Below are positions 49,667 through 61,510 of a stretch of DNA of 64,000 bases, piece after piece. A program made the translations under genes and the position numbers. The notes beneath the pieces were generated by a model. It worked only from the letters and a program-made list of their open reading frames with translations. It was not told where the DNA came from and did no database searches. Positions within the stretch are counted from its first letter, which is position 1, and each line of letters starts with the position of its first letter. Source of the stretch: Adiantum capillus-veneris (taxonomy: Eukaryota; Streptophyta; Polypodiopsida; Polypodiales; Pteridaceae); assembly GCA_014529385.2 (NCBI GenBank), contig CM043945.1:4128312-4192311 (forward strand), written 5' to 3'.

Positions 49667-50808
49667 TGTGAGGAGTTTTTTGGAGCAAGGGATTGCGCAT
49701 ATGTATATACACATGCATGGTGCATAAAAAAAAGAATTGCCCATTTTCTAGAACCAGGTGGTTACGTGGGGCCCACATGTGTATAGGTAGGACAGCATGT
49801 ACATAGTGCATCGATATTCACTATCACCAGTACCAGTGCGTTTTTTCTACAATAAGGCGGAGTTGGTAGAGTGTAAAACTTCTCGAGGAAGCTATGCACG
49901 GGCTGACGACATGAGGTAAGCAGGTGCGTCAGATGGCATCTAGTGGCGTCAGGAGGCCGAACGGGGTCAATACTTGCACATGGATGAGTACGGACACAAC
50001 GTGGGTGTTTTCTTGTGAGACTTATGCAGAAAGGTCATCATTAGGACCACTTTTTGGGGCCACTTCACGTGGTTGCGAGACGCATTATTGGAAAAAGCTG
50101 AGTGCCAGGTGTGCGGATGATGCAAAAAGGTGACAACTATGCACTGCGAGGTCAGTTTTTGGCCTGTTCGGGGTCCGTTTGAGGTCATCTAAAAGGCCAA
50201 GGGTGCCCAACTAATAAAGCTAATTGTGGAACTGAAAAAATAGAGAGAAGACCAAAAAAAACGTGGAGAAGAGAGGAGGAACAGCCGCAGATGTGTTTTT
50301 GGAGTTTTTGGAGCCTGTTTTGGCCGTAAACTGCTCATCCGAGGTCGGATTTGAGCACTTTGACATTGTAGGCTTGGGTTTTGGGCCGTTCTGGATGCGA
50401 TGACGCTGTCCATTTTGCCAAATTCCTCACTTTTTTTTTGCTGTTTTTGCTGTGTAAGTTTCTCCTATGAGCGAAGCTTGCTCCAATTTGTGATTGTATC
50501 TGGTATCTTTTACCCATATTGTGTGAGCTGTTTTCCCCATTGGTGTTGGCTCAAGCTCATTTGTATCTAAACATCAGAAGTGCTCCTCTTTTGAGCTGAG
50601 TTTTTTGGGTGTGTGTGTGTGTGTGTGTGTCTCTGTGTGGAGTGGGCAAGTGGATAGTCTCTCTCCTCTCACTCCATAGGTGTGTTTCCTGTCTCGGCCA
50701 GGTGTGTTGTGTAAGCCGAGTGGTGCCCCATAGCGTGTGTGTGTATCTTCCCAAGAGTGTGTGTCGGGTCATTATAGAGGCGTTCTGTGTTTTTCCATCC
50801 CGCTCACA
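49667..50808 (+). repeat. Gypsy-2 3' LTR, full length
   Basis: TGTGAGGAG...CGCTCACA, 1,142 bp. It retains the block (about 49,920-50,300) that is missing from the 5' LTR. Confidence 0.88.
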
Positions 50809-51357
50809 CCGCCTTGCTTCACTCTCACCACCGCACACCCACCTTGTTGCATCAACTTTACACTGTGAAATATGTGTAGAAATGGCCTCCTTTTATAGGC
50901 CAAAAGGGCTACCCTCTCTCATGAGAGGCAGCCATGTGTAGATGCCATTGTGTAGATAAGTCCAAATCCGACCCTCCCATCCGCCCATGTGTGTGGCCGC
51001 CCTTGAGAAGACAAGTCCGCTTTTAAATCCGGCCACCACCGGCCACCATTGGCCATTGACTTCCAACCACCGGCCAACGGCCAACTGGCCATTGACTTCC
51101 AACCACCGGCCATCGGCCAACCGACCGATCATTTTCCAGCCCTCCCGCCATAATATTTTGGAAAAAAGGAATATTCCGACGAAGCCAGTCTCGAGCTTGG
51201 GACTGGCCATGAAAATTTTGATTTTTGACAAGTGATTTTATTTTTTGGCGAGTTATATTTCTTCACGCACGATGGCTTCTCCTCATAATGCGGGCCTTAC
51301 AAATGTGCGTTTTTAACACAAAAAATTACAAGGGGTAAATCAGGCTCCATACTTAAC

Positions 51358-51505
51358 GACATGGTGGAGAGGACTCCCCTAGCCTTAAAACAGTGATTGG
51401 GGTGGCTTGTCTTGTGGTGTATTTTACTCAAGCTATGTTGAACAAAATGCTAATCTCACTTTGTTTGGTCATGGCTACTTTGTGAGCAGGTATTAGTGCA
51501 ACAAA

Positions 51506-51594
<89 letters not shown>

Positions 51595-51640
51595 CGTCGT
51601 AGTTCGCATCCATAACTAGGACTTGGTGCCCCAAATTTGT
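51358..51640. repeat. Repeat X, right part of the interrupted copy
   Basis: Starts with GACAT (target duplication) and continues GGTGGAGAGGACT as in 21,250; includes a CT tract at 51,506-51,592. Confidence 0.85.
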
Positions 51641-53626
51641 GTGCGACTTGATTGTGGGTTTGTGTGTGTTTGTTTTTTTCTTTTTTCAACCCCCCAACCC
51701 AATTGAGCAGCATGGGAGCTTAGAAGGCTGCTTAGAGGCCACTCTCCTTGTTGCCCGCTCCGGACTGCCTCAACATCAAAATTATCATTTCCAATAGCAC
51801 AACCTCCATTGTCTCTTGGTTTGTTCTTTATTGAAGTCACGAGGAAAAAATGTAGCAAGATGCAAGTTTTGTATAAAATCCACTAGTGATTTTGTGATTC
51901 TCATGAAGGTGATGTTCTTGCTTTTGCATGGCATGTACTAGTTATTATGTACCTTGTGCCACTATCTCCACTACATATGAAGAAAATTTTCACTTGGAAA
52001 CACCCATAAGGGCATGGCATGCAACCTAGGAGCTAGTGATGAGGCTCTGGCCTACCACCTCACAAATGCAGGAGTGGCCACGGATGCTGCCAACAAGCTA
52101 GATAAGGCATTGTTGGCCCATCTTAATGATTTGAGAAAGGTGTGATACCAATTGGACTTGGGAGTGTATGTAGAAAGGAGAGGTAGAGTAGCATGCAAGT
52201 GGTGAGGGACATCTTGATAGAATCCCTCACAAGTGGCATCACAGCACCAAGCTCACCTCCTACCCTGCCTTGGACAAGCTTCTATAAGCCAGGAATCCCC
52301 TGCCACACCACCCCTCTTGAATTTGTGTCTTGAAATGCAAGTTGAAACACCTTGGTGAGGACCTATTGGATGAGACTCAACTTTTAATTTGTCTTCACGA
52401 GGCGTCTTCAACTTGCATTTCCAAACGCAAGGTGGAAGGGCAAGGTGAGTACCAAACTGACAATAAGCAAAAAGAAAATATTCTCAATGATGACTAGTTT
52501 TTTTACGTAGAAAAGTGTGGATTGTGATCCATGTTTTTGAAAAAAAGTGTTCAATTGCTTGACCTGTCAGCTGAAAGCAAGAAAAAAGAGAAAAATGAAG
52601 GTTTTGAGAAAACTTGTGCAAAGAAAGTTACAATTAGCCCAATCTCTCAAATTTTCCTTTTCAAAATTAGATAAAAATAATTGTATATGTTTTTGTAAAA
52701 AATGTCTACTACCATTGATCTATCCCTCAATCACCCTTCATTGCCTTGTTGTCAAGTCACATAGTGCATTGTCAAGACGTCAATTATTTGTTTTGTTTAC
52801 TCCAAACAAGATCCTAGAAAACAAAGAAAACCACCTAATTTTTAATTCAATGGCATAGTAGATAATCAATTTGTCAAATATGTGGTTGAAAATTGTGAAT
52901 AGACAATAGAAATTGACGTCTATATACTTCTTTCTATCTATCTCAAAAACCTTTGCCCAAGCTTCTTAGGGTTTTTTCTCTTCTTACATGTTAGTAAACA
53001 ACCACCATTTGAAGCTGTGCAAGCTCCACAAGCTTTGGTGATTACTGCTTTCTCCACCCATGCCACTTTTGAGCTACTTGAACGTTTTTATTTTCATACT
53101 TTCCACCTCAATCGTCACCATGGGTGGCCACTATGGCCCAATACCAAATATTGTCCAGAAAATCTATTGTTAAGGCTCTAACTTGGTGCCCAAAAACCAT
53201 TTGAATTTCCTTCTTACTGCATCATTGACTTTCATGGTTTTAATCACCCTGATTCTCATTTCTATACCTATTGTTGGGTGCTTATTTAGGTCCAAAAAAT
53301 ATTCCAAAGCCAAGTTCTAATGTGATAACTCCTAGGTAAATTGTTTTGTAACCAAGCCAAAAGCCTTTGAATTGCCCAAGTGCAAAACAGTGTACTGATA
53401 AAGCTTTATTCCAACTCTTGAGTGGAAAATTGGAAATTTGATACTAGTTTCTTAAAAATCCAAAAGGATTTTGTTTCTCTTCTCTTAACCAACTTTCTTG
53501 AATTCTTAAATGGATCAAGGCTAAGCTGAGACACATTTTTTCCAATCATTGATACAAAAAAAAATTCTCCATGAAGACTCTAAGCTGCAGGACATCCACC
53601 ACCACTAAATTTGCCCATCCTCTCGC

Positions 53627-53745
53627 ATGTTCCAACCTCTTGGTACCCTCTCACATCCACTATATCCTCTATTATCCTCTCACATCCACAATATCGTATG
53701 TTACCTCTTGATACCCTCTCAAATCCACTATATACTTTGTTACCA
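53627..53745. repeat. Imperfect tandem repeat, three units
   Basis: CTCTTGGTACCCTCTCACAT followed by CCACTATAT, repeated about three times with changes. Confidence 0.65.
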
Positions 53746-55370
53746 TGGAACCTCCTCCAGAATCAGATGGGTAGCTCAAAAAGTTGTTTTGTATTGAGCA
53801 CAAGCATCTAGTCAACATTGCAGAGCTTGAATCATAGCCCATAGTACCCGTGGATCCCTACAAATCCTTTAAACATTGCATACATTGAGAACCCTTGAAA
53901 CCACCCTGAGAACCACTTTGAAACTTGTTTCACCATACAAATCAACCCAGATTATAGGGAACCGTTGAATAATTCCATATCCAATACATCAATAAAAACT
54001 ATATAGAAACAACTACAAACCCTTTAGTCCTCACTCAAAACCATATGTCATCATATAATTCCATGAACATGAAGAGAATCTCCATCTAGCACAAAAATTC
54101 ATCAAGAAGAGACATAAGTTTCACATCCGCCTTCTTAGAAGACCCTTCCAAGCTACTTGTATTATGACACAAATTATCCTTGTCACATAAATCATGCAAA
54201 AGGACTATATTCCCCTTAAATTACTCAAGACTTAACCCTCTCACCATTCTGCAAATACCTTTCTATATTTGAATAATAATGCTTTGCATGCTTCTAGAAA
54301 ATAACATCTATTTCCTTGCCCATATCATCATCATAACTCTTCAGATCATTTGTTATCTTGAAAGCCTCCTAAAAATTCATCCTAATGACCCATGAGATCT
54401 TCATATTTGTTCTTAGAAGAATCCTTTGCATAAAATTCACCTTTTAGAGAACTGTTAGGCATATGCACAAAACATCTTGCAAACCTATCCTCATTATTGT
54501 CACCTTGTTTTGAATATCTCTAGACCTCTACTCATTAACCTACTTGCAATCACCCTATGACACAAAACCTAAATGTTATTCATGCCTAGATATTGTGTGC
54601 ATATGCATAGGTAATGCAAACCCTTTGACCTTGTATAATAGGTATTTTATAGAAAGAATCCTTATTTTCCTCTTCACATAGACTAGAAGTATCACCCATA
54701 TCCCATATCACCTCCAAATAGGTTTTCTACCCTGATATTCCACCCTCTAATGCCACTTCTGCCTACATAGCACCCAAAATTACTTCTTCACTTTCCAAAT
54801 CTTGAAGTCGTGCACATCACCTCAAATCCATTGCTTCATTTAAGGAATTTGGTTCATTTGAGAAAATCTCATCACTGTATCCTATAAAATCTTGTTGTCC
54901 ACTTCAAGAAGTATGCTTTTAGCCACTAACAATGCTTGTTTACTTGTGCTATCCTCCTCTCCTATGCTAAGTCAAATTATAACAAAATTCTTGTATAAGA
55001 GCATGCACAAATCATTCAAATTTCTTTTGTATTCCCTTGCAAGTTTCTTCACCTTATTTGCTTCCACCCTTTGATTCCCTTAACTAAAGGCTCCGCCAAA
55101 TTTCCCAATAAGCATATGAACTCCACCTTTTCTCTAATCTTTGGATGCAAGCAATCAAGGAGCGTTGAGAAATTGAAGTATTGGTTGTTGCTTAGCCCTA
55201 TAGCAACCTCTAACCACTTCCAACAAGCTTAAAGCTGCTCAATAAAAACCGTAAAACCTTGACTTACACCTTAAAGAAACACCTTCAACTTTGCACCCAC
55301 TTCCGCCAGAGAAACCACCTTTCAAAACCTCCCAAGAAACTGATTTTGCAGCTCTTTCCCCCATGAGCTT

Positions 55371-55624
55371 TGATTTCCACTCTTTAGACCATCAAGTCAA
55401 AACTTTGTACATCCATGCATCAGTAGCAACACCATCTACAACTTCTCTATGTTGGTCATCATGCACATCAATAGCATCTATAACTCAAAATTTGCTTTGA
55501 TTGCCACTCTTTAGACCATCAAGTCAAACCTTTGCACGTCCATGCATCAGTAGCGGCACCATCTACAACTTCTCTACTTTTGTCATCATGCACATCAATA
55601 GAATCCATAGCTCAAAATTTGCTA
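55371..55624. repeat. Tandem duplication, 127-bp period
   Basis: Two adjacent copies starting TGATTTCCAC (55,371) and TGATTGCCAC (55,498), each ending in CTCAAAATTTGCT. They differ by about a dozen bases. Confidence 0.85.
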
Positions 55625-56055
55625 TCCAATCCTCCGAATCTTCAATCCTTGTGAAAATGGGTCCAATGCTTGGCTCCACAATCTCTATTAGCTTGAAATT
55701 TGACCACAAAAAATTTGACCATACCATATGTCGACTTCAAACTCCACTTTCAACTTCCACTAGGAGCAATCAACATGCTCCTCAGTGGGGGCACCAAAAG
55801 ATAGAGAGGTGGAATGTGAAACACAACAAGCACACACAAAAAATGCCTTTGTATAGCCCAAGGTATTCACATCACCCCTATCCTCTCAAAAAATACCTTC
55901 AAAGAACACATTTTTGCCTAGAAAACCACCGTTTGTACACAACTCTATGCACCAATATGCTCACCAAGACCAAACACACCTACACACACTTTGAGAATCA
56001 ACACTCATGCATCATTCACACATACCCTATCACACAGACAACCAACACATGCAAA

Positions 56056-56094
<39 letters not shown>

Positions 56095-56783
56095 TACCAC
56101 AAAATGGTATGTGAGAGCACAAGTTTGTTGGCACTGACACACACAAAGAGTAGTACCCAAAGAGAAAGGGGACTGGAGGGATTAGATAGAATGTCGGGCA
56201 ATACACTGCTCCACTTGATCCAAAAATTTCTTTACATCAACATGAGTGACACTCTATGGCCGGCTGGATAAGAAGAACACACCCATAAGGCTTCACAGAC
56301 ACACACCTTTGTGAAAGAAACCTCAAAAGACCCTCCTTGGTTTGTGAAAGGACCCCCAACAATGAATAGAAACTTTGCTTTATAGAGGCTCCGGTTCATT
56401 TTTAGCAACTCGATGATCTAATGTCCGCTCATTTTAGTATCTTTGCATGAGAACCACCCTCTTGTAGGCCATGTCGACTACTCTCTCTTTCTCTCTCTCC
56501 TTTTGCTCATGGGACATGCCCCCTCTTCCAAGCACTAGCGCTAGCGCTAGTAGGAGAGGCTCCTTTTTTGCCTTAAATAAAAGATATGAGCCCTTACTAG
56601 GTGTGAGAACCCGACCTTGCCACATCACAACCGTGCACAACCACCCAATGGTGTTGGCCACCACCACCACCTACCGTATGATGGCCGCTTTGCTCATGTT
56701 ATTGCAAAAATTCCATGAGGTGCCCCCTAGACATTGTACAGAGCGTTGACATGCACCCTCACCATAGCCTCAAGAGGGAGAGG

Positions 56784-56872
<89 letters not shown>

Positions 56873-59039
56873 TACACCCAATAAAGTGCCACGCTTCTGT
56901 ATAAATACCCCAAACTCTTCCTCTAGGCCCCCACATGCGACTCCATTTGTCTACCACATGGTATCAATTGGTTCATCCAGCCCTGCAAGCTTCTCAAAAC
57001 ACACATAAAACCCCTTTTTGCCCACCACTCTCATGCAATTGCAACTCTTTGCTCCATGCTCTAATGCCCGAGTTGCAAAGCCCGGTCAAAACTCCACCTT
57101 GCTGACTTTGATTCATGCAAACCCACTGCATTCTTAGAATTCCTGGCCAAAAATTGAGGCTGCCAAAATGGGAAAAAAGTCATTTGGAACCATCTCCGAT
57201 GCATCTGCTCCCAACTTGAGACTTTAGTACCTCCAAACTCTGATTTAGGAGCGCTTTTGACCAGCTTGAAGACCAAATTGAGGGCCACCTTTGGCACGCT
57301 GATCTTTACACTTTGTACCCTTCAATCATGCATCCATGATGGGCACCATGGCAAAGCACCTTGGCCCTAAAAACCACATAAAGCATACATATATGTTTCT
57401 CCTTGCCTTCTCTCAATATTCATATCTACCTGACCATTTTTGCATGCCCTTGAGAGCATACATATCCCTACATTGCACTCTTCATAGCATCGACCAGCTT
57501 TAGCTGCACCAACATATAATGAGATTGATACAAACTCAACACCACAAAAGAGAAGGGACTGCAATAAGCTCTTTTTCTTGGTAGAGAAAGAGTTACCAAC
57601 TTTCTTTTTTGGTATTCAAATCTATGTACTTATCCATCTCATGGATGAGATAGAGATTGCAAGCATTGTTAGCACTTGTTGGATATTTGAAATTGAGAGA
57701 TTCGTGGGAGTTTTGAAGAGAGTTGTTCGCCAAAGAGAATGAGCAGAGGGTTTAATGTTTGAGGGGTGAGTACTTCAAGAGGACACTTATTACCTTTCAG
57801 ATTACCTTGAGTGTATTGATGAAGATGCTCCTCGTGCATGGAGAATAGAAGAGTCTCTTATCCTTTCAGATGAGCTATTATATATCAAGGGTATTCCTCA
57901 CAAGCTCTCGTCTACAAAACACTTGAACATGTCTATATTTTTTATTTACAACTTTTAGTGTATGGAAATATAGAGTATCCAAAAGACTAAAGGTGGCAAA
58001 TATATCAAGACTAAACCTCCATCCATTCTTGCATAGCTATCTAACCGTATTGGAGAGGGAATTTTTGAAGGGGAAGACATCATTGATAAGTAGAGAAGGA
58101 TTGGATTTGGCTATGATAGAGAGGTAATAATTATTTCTTGAATATATGTTATCCAAGCTGTTTGAATGTCTAGTGTTATTGCTTAACACTAGATTGAAAA
58201 TATGACACTTGTCCTCTTAACCAAGCAATTTCCTAGAATTATTACAAGGGGTTCTAGTGAGGTCGTAGAGGTTTGATATCCACAAACATAGCATATGAGA
58301 TGAAACAAAAATAGGTTTTTTAAAGGCTATAGATTCTAGCTCTAGAACCGTTTTTCATAAGCACTTTTCAACCTAAACTATGTCAAAAAACATGTGCTAT
58401 TTTTGCACGTTCTCCATGAAATTGGCCGTAGACCGCTCTAAAACGCCTCTTAGTGAGTTCTAAGGTGCTACATAAATAGACTTAATCATTATAAAGGTTC
58501 TTAAATGATTCTAATGCATAGATACTATATGTATTTGAAGTTATGGCCTATTTATGAAAATCATGCCATGTAGATTTGTGGATAAATTCTACACTTTGTT
58601 CAATTTTTTGACAATGTATATGCAATGGAAAGGTAGGTTTTATTTTATGTATAGACTCATTGCTATGTATTGCATCTTCCTTGAGTTTTGGGACACCAAA
58701 TACCCCCAATAACTAACAACACAAAGTAGAGAAAAAAATTTTCATTATACAAAAATCTGACGCAGATTGAGTTAGAAATGTATAATGTTCAATATTGCTC
58801 AATTCATTCAATGAACATGGTCAATCTATAGCTTATGTTCACCTAAGCATACAATACCAATTTAGATATAAGGACATACATTTCAAAGAGATTGTGATGG
58901 TCACAATGTGGAAGTTAGTTTTTTGTGCGCGCAGTTTTTGGTCTTTGGATTTATGTCTAGACTTGTCATAAAAAAACATGTTTGGATGTTTTTGATGATT
59001 TTTGGATGTTAGTATGAAGGTGAATTACCAAGTTCTATC

Positions 59040-59650
59040 GATATAAAGCATTGATTTAGTCATGCCAACACCGATAATAGGTATACTGAATATAAAAAAT
59101 GCATGTTTTTTAATCTTAATTATATGCACAATAAAAAAATATGTGGTTATAGCAACCTTATACTTACATTAGTAACCCATTGATGTTAGAAAACATGGAT
59201 GATAGGTATACAAACTACAAAAACTACAACTTTTTTACACGTAATTGTATGCACAGTAAAAAAAGTAAGGGGATATAGAAAACCTTATACTTGCATAAGG
59301 AACCCATTGAAGTTTACGAGAAAGTTAAATTGGTTGCATTAAAAATACTTTATGTGATGTAATATGTGGTTAATCATGCAAATATACTAATTTTAGTCAA
59401 ATGCTGCATTACATTGGATGTAGTCATGTAAACATCAATGATAGGTATACACAATACAAAAAATGGAACTTTTTTATACTTCATTGTGTGCACAGTCAAA
59501 AAATATGGGGCTATAGCAATCAATCTAATTTTCACGCTAGCTTTAGTGGGTTCCTAATGTAATTATAAGTTAAATATATATGTAGTCGTGCATACACCAA
59601 TGATAGGTATATGGTATACAATGTCTTGTTACATTGCCAAACTGGTGTTA
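59040..59650. repeat. Degenerate repeat around ATGATAGGTATAC
   Basis: About four copies of a unit with GATAGGTATAC, then CTTTTTTATAC, then TATGCACAGTAAAAAA and GGTTATAGCAACC. Anchors are near 59,073, 59,201, 59,440 and 59,601. Confidence 0.6.
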
Positions 59651-60296
59651 GAGTTTATGTGCTCAATTTTTTACTTTTAGATATTTGTGTACAACAATAC
59701 GTGGATCTAGGGACAACATCTTCAAGTTGATACAATTGATCAACAATAAGCTACTCGACATTAAGTTACTCAACATTCTTGCACTATTTCATCTTTTAAG
59801 TAGTACTCACCTGCACGCGTAAGTGACAAAAACCCTATCAATGATAAGCTTGGCTAAGTCAAAACCATAGTTGGTATTTATGAATTGAACTTTCGTGTTT
59901 ACAACCAAGTAATATGAGCTTATACATATACAAAACAAACTTTGGAGCAATTGTTGACAACATCACACACACACACACACACATGCGCTCTAACAAAAAT
60001 CGAGCCACCAAAATGCAACGGGATCTGGCTACTACACACGTGACAATATACATAAACTTATCAATTGGTGCACACAGTGGAGTCCGCCAGTTATCTCTCT
60101 CTCAAAAAAAAAAAAACACACTTCAATAGGTCTCCGACTATTTAAGCATTCCCTGCGTATCTCATACTTGCACACACTCACTCATACAATCAAACCCCTC
60201 GCTACTTACGAGTATTGAGCATCCTATGTGTTGAGTTCTTGCTTCAATCCTCCCCAACTTAGCTTGAATTAGCAGCACACTACATTCAAATTATCC

Positions 60297-61255
60297 CTAG
60301 CTCAATAAGTGGTGCGAACTCCCTGCCTCTACTCGCGCTCTGGCTGCATCCTTTTGTTGCTTCCACTTGTCGGGATTCTCGCGCGCTGCTTTCTTCGCAT
60401 TCTTCCAATCTTCTTTGGCCAGCCAATCTGGCCTGTTCCACCCATTCTTGATTGCTTTTTGCACCGTGGAACGCTTGTGTTTGCAGTATTCGCGCATTCG
60501 AATCTTCATCAGGTCTTCATTGAAGCGCTAATCCCGTGTTGGAACGGGAAACTCATCATGAAGTATGCTGATGACTCTGTTTTTTAAATCACTTGGTACT
60601 TCACTCCATTTGTTTAGTATGTAGTGTCTAAACAGCTGAGAGCAAAGACCACGCATGCGCGAGATCAGCTTCTTGCCGTCATCATCCATGATGATGCCGC
60701 CGCTGAAGTCGACGGAGTAAGACAAGCCCTTTGGCCGGTGACGCGTGAACCTGGGTGTCCCGGCAGGGGTCTCTAGCGGCATGTCGATGGGGGTACGGAC
60801 GTCAGGTGTCTCCACCGGCGTCTGGGCCCCGAAGCGAGGAGTGTCGAGTGGGGTGGCTCCTGGCGGAGTAGGTAGAGGTGTGTAGCTTCTAGGTACAGTC
60901 AGCCGTGCAAAACCTGGCGTAGATGGCGATGTTGTGGCTGGTGTGGGGGCGGGCAAAGAAGGGGAGGGTAAAGAGCCTCGTCGAACACGAGGCGGTGTGG
61001 AGGCATCGGTGGCAGAATCCCCACAACAACCGTCACCGCCACCACTAGAGCGCCGGTGTCTAGACAAGTGTGAAGCTCGTCTCGTCGACGCCGAAGCTTC
61101 GGAGCGCGCCGAATGCTCCGAAAGAGAGGGAGATGCGGATGGAGTAGGAACGCGCGATGATACGCTAGAGCGATGACACTCCACGTACCACTGTCTCTGC
61201 TGCGGTGACAAAGAAGAAAGAAACTCCTCATCATCCATACATGCATTAAACACAC
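60297..61255 (-). pseudogene. CACTA accessory protein (plant transposase PF03004-like)
   Basis: Reads from MDDEEFLSSLSPQQRQWYVE near 61,240. A long Ser/Pro/Thr-rich region with repeated TP dipeptides (TPxxTP) follows. Then comes the domain seen in En/Spm second proteins: FRHYILNKWSEVPSDLKN and ILHDEFPVP. After one in-frame TAG (60,528-60,530) it continues with RFNEDLMKIRMREYCKHKRS, GWNRPDWLAKEDW and KAARENPDKWK, and stops at 60,297. This tnpA-like product usually binds subterminal repeats. It is encoded downstream of TNP2 on the same strand. Confidence 0.75.
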
Positions 61256-61510
61256 GAATATTTAAACTTAATATTGAATGAATAGAGTAGACAATGACAC
61301 AAAGACCATTAAATACAATGAAGTAATGACGCATATAAATACAATGACGCAATGAATTGAGTGATAAAAGAGGCAAGTCGAAAACTCAGAATTTTCAATC
61401 AAAAGATGTGAGCGCGAGTAGAAAAGAGCTTTATACACCATGGAAGGTACTTAGAGAGCCAGAGCTTTTACAACACGGAGCAAAATTGTTCAAATACAAT
61501 ATTTGTGGCT

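Larger units (their letters stand above)
45492..50808 (+). mobile_element. Gypsy-2: gag-protease LTR element nested in the Copia 5' LTR
   Basis: 5,317 bp, with CCGC on both sides (45,488-45,491 and 50,809-50,812; a fifth duplicated base may have changed). LTRs are 45,492-46,249 (758 bp) and 49,667-50,808 (1,142 bp). Gag and protease are present, and RT, RNase H and integrase are absent. After the 5' LTR comes TTCTTTTGGTGTCCCCACTG, presumably the primer site; I cannot assign the tRNA. Confidence 0.88.
29018..51357 (-). mobile_element. Ty1/Copia LTR retrotransposon carrying two nested Gypsy elements
   Basis: The element lies on the minus strand: 5' LTR 51,357-45,253 (interrupted), primer site at 45,239-45,250, gag, integrase, RT, RNase H, purine tract and 3' LTR 29,745-29,018. 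The target duplication GACAT is present on both sides (29,013-29,017 and 51,358-51,362). The right LTR edge reads TTAAC directly before GACAT, so its terminal A appears lost. Integrase precedes RT, which is the Copia order. Several frameshifts and an integrase Asp-to-Tyr change show that it is inactive. Confidence 0.92.
45253..51357 (-). repeat. Copia 5' LTR, split by Gypsy-2
   Basis: LTR parts 45,253-45,491 and 50,809-51,357. Removing 45,492-50,808 and one copy of CCGC gives a sequence collinear with the other two LTRs, including the GGAGCTCCCGCCTTGC junction seen inverted in the solo LTR. Confidence 0.9.
51640..60290. other. Long stretch without recognisable genes
   Basis: Mostly C/T-rich or A/T-rich single-copy-looking sequence. 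Included are CT tracts (56,060-56,092 and 56,787-56,869), short direct repeats (53,627-53,745 and 55,371-55,624), an 18-bp palindrome (56,534-56,551), a degenerate repeat (59,040-59,650), a CA tract (59,966-59,982) and an A run (60,104-60,116). None of the short open frames resembles a known protein. Confidence 0.6.

Noticed and set aside
50893-51235. Frames on both strands at 50.9-51.2 kb
   Set aside because: They fall in the Copia LTR with GGCCGG repeats and recur in all LTR copies, with no protein domain.
52547-52858. 103-aa frame in the gene-poor right part
   Set aside because: Lys-rich AT-biased sequence with no motif, splice context or homology that I recognise.
59777-59800. CACTATTTC as the CACTA element terminus
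   Set aside because: Only the five-base core matches; the partner terminus is outside the window and no 3-bp duplication can be tested.
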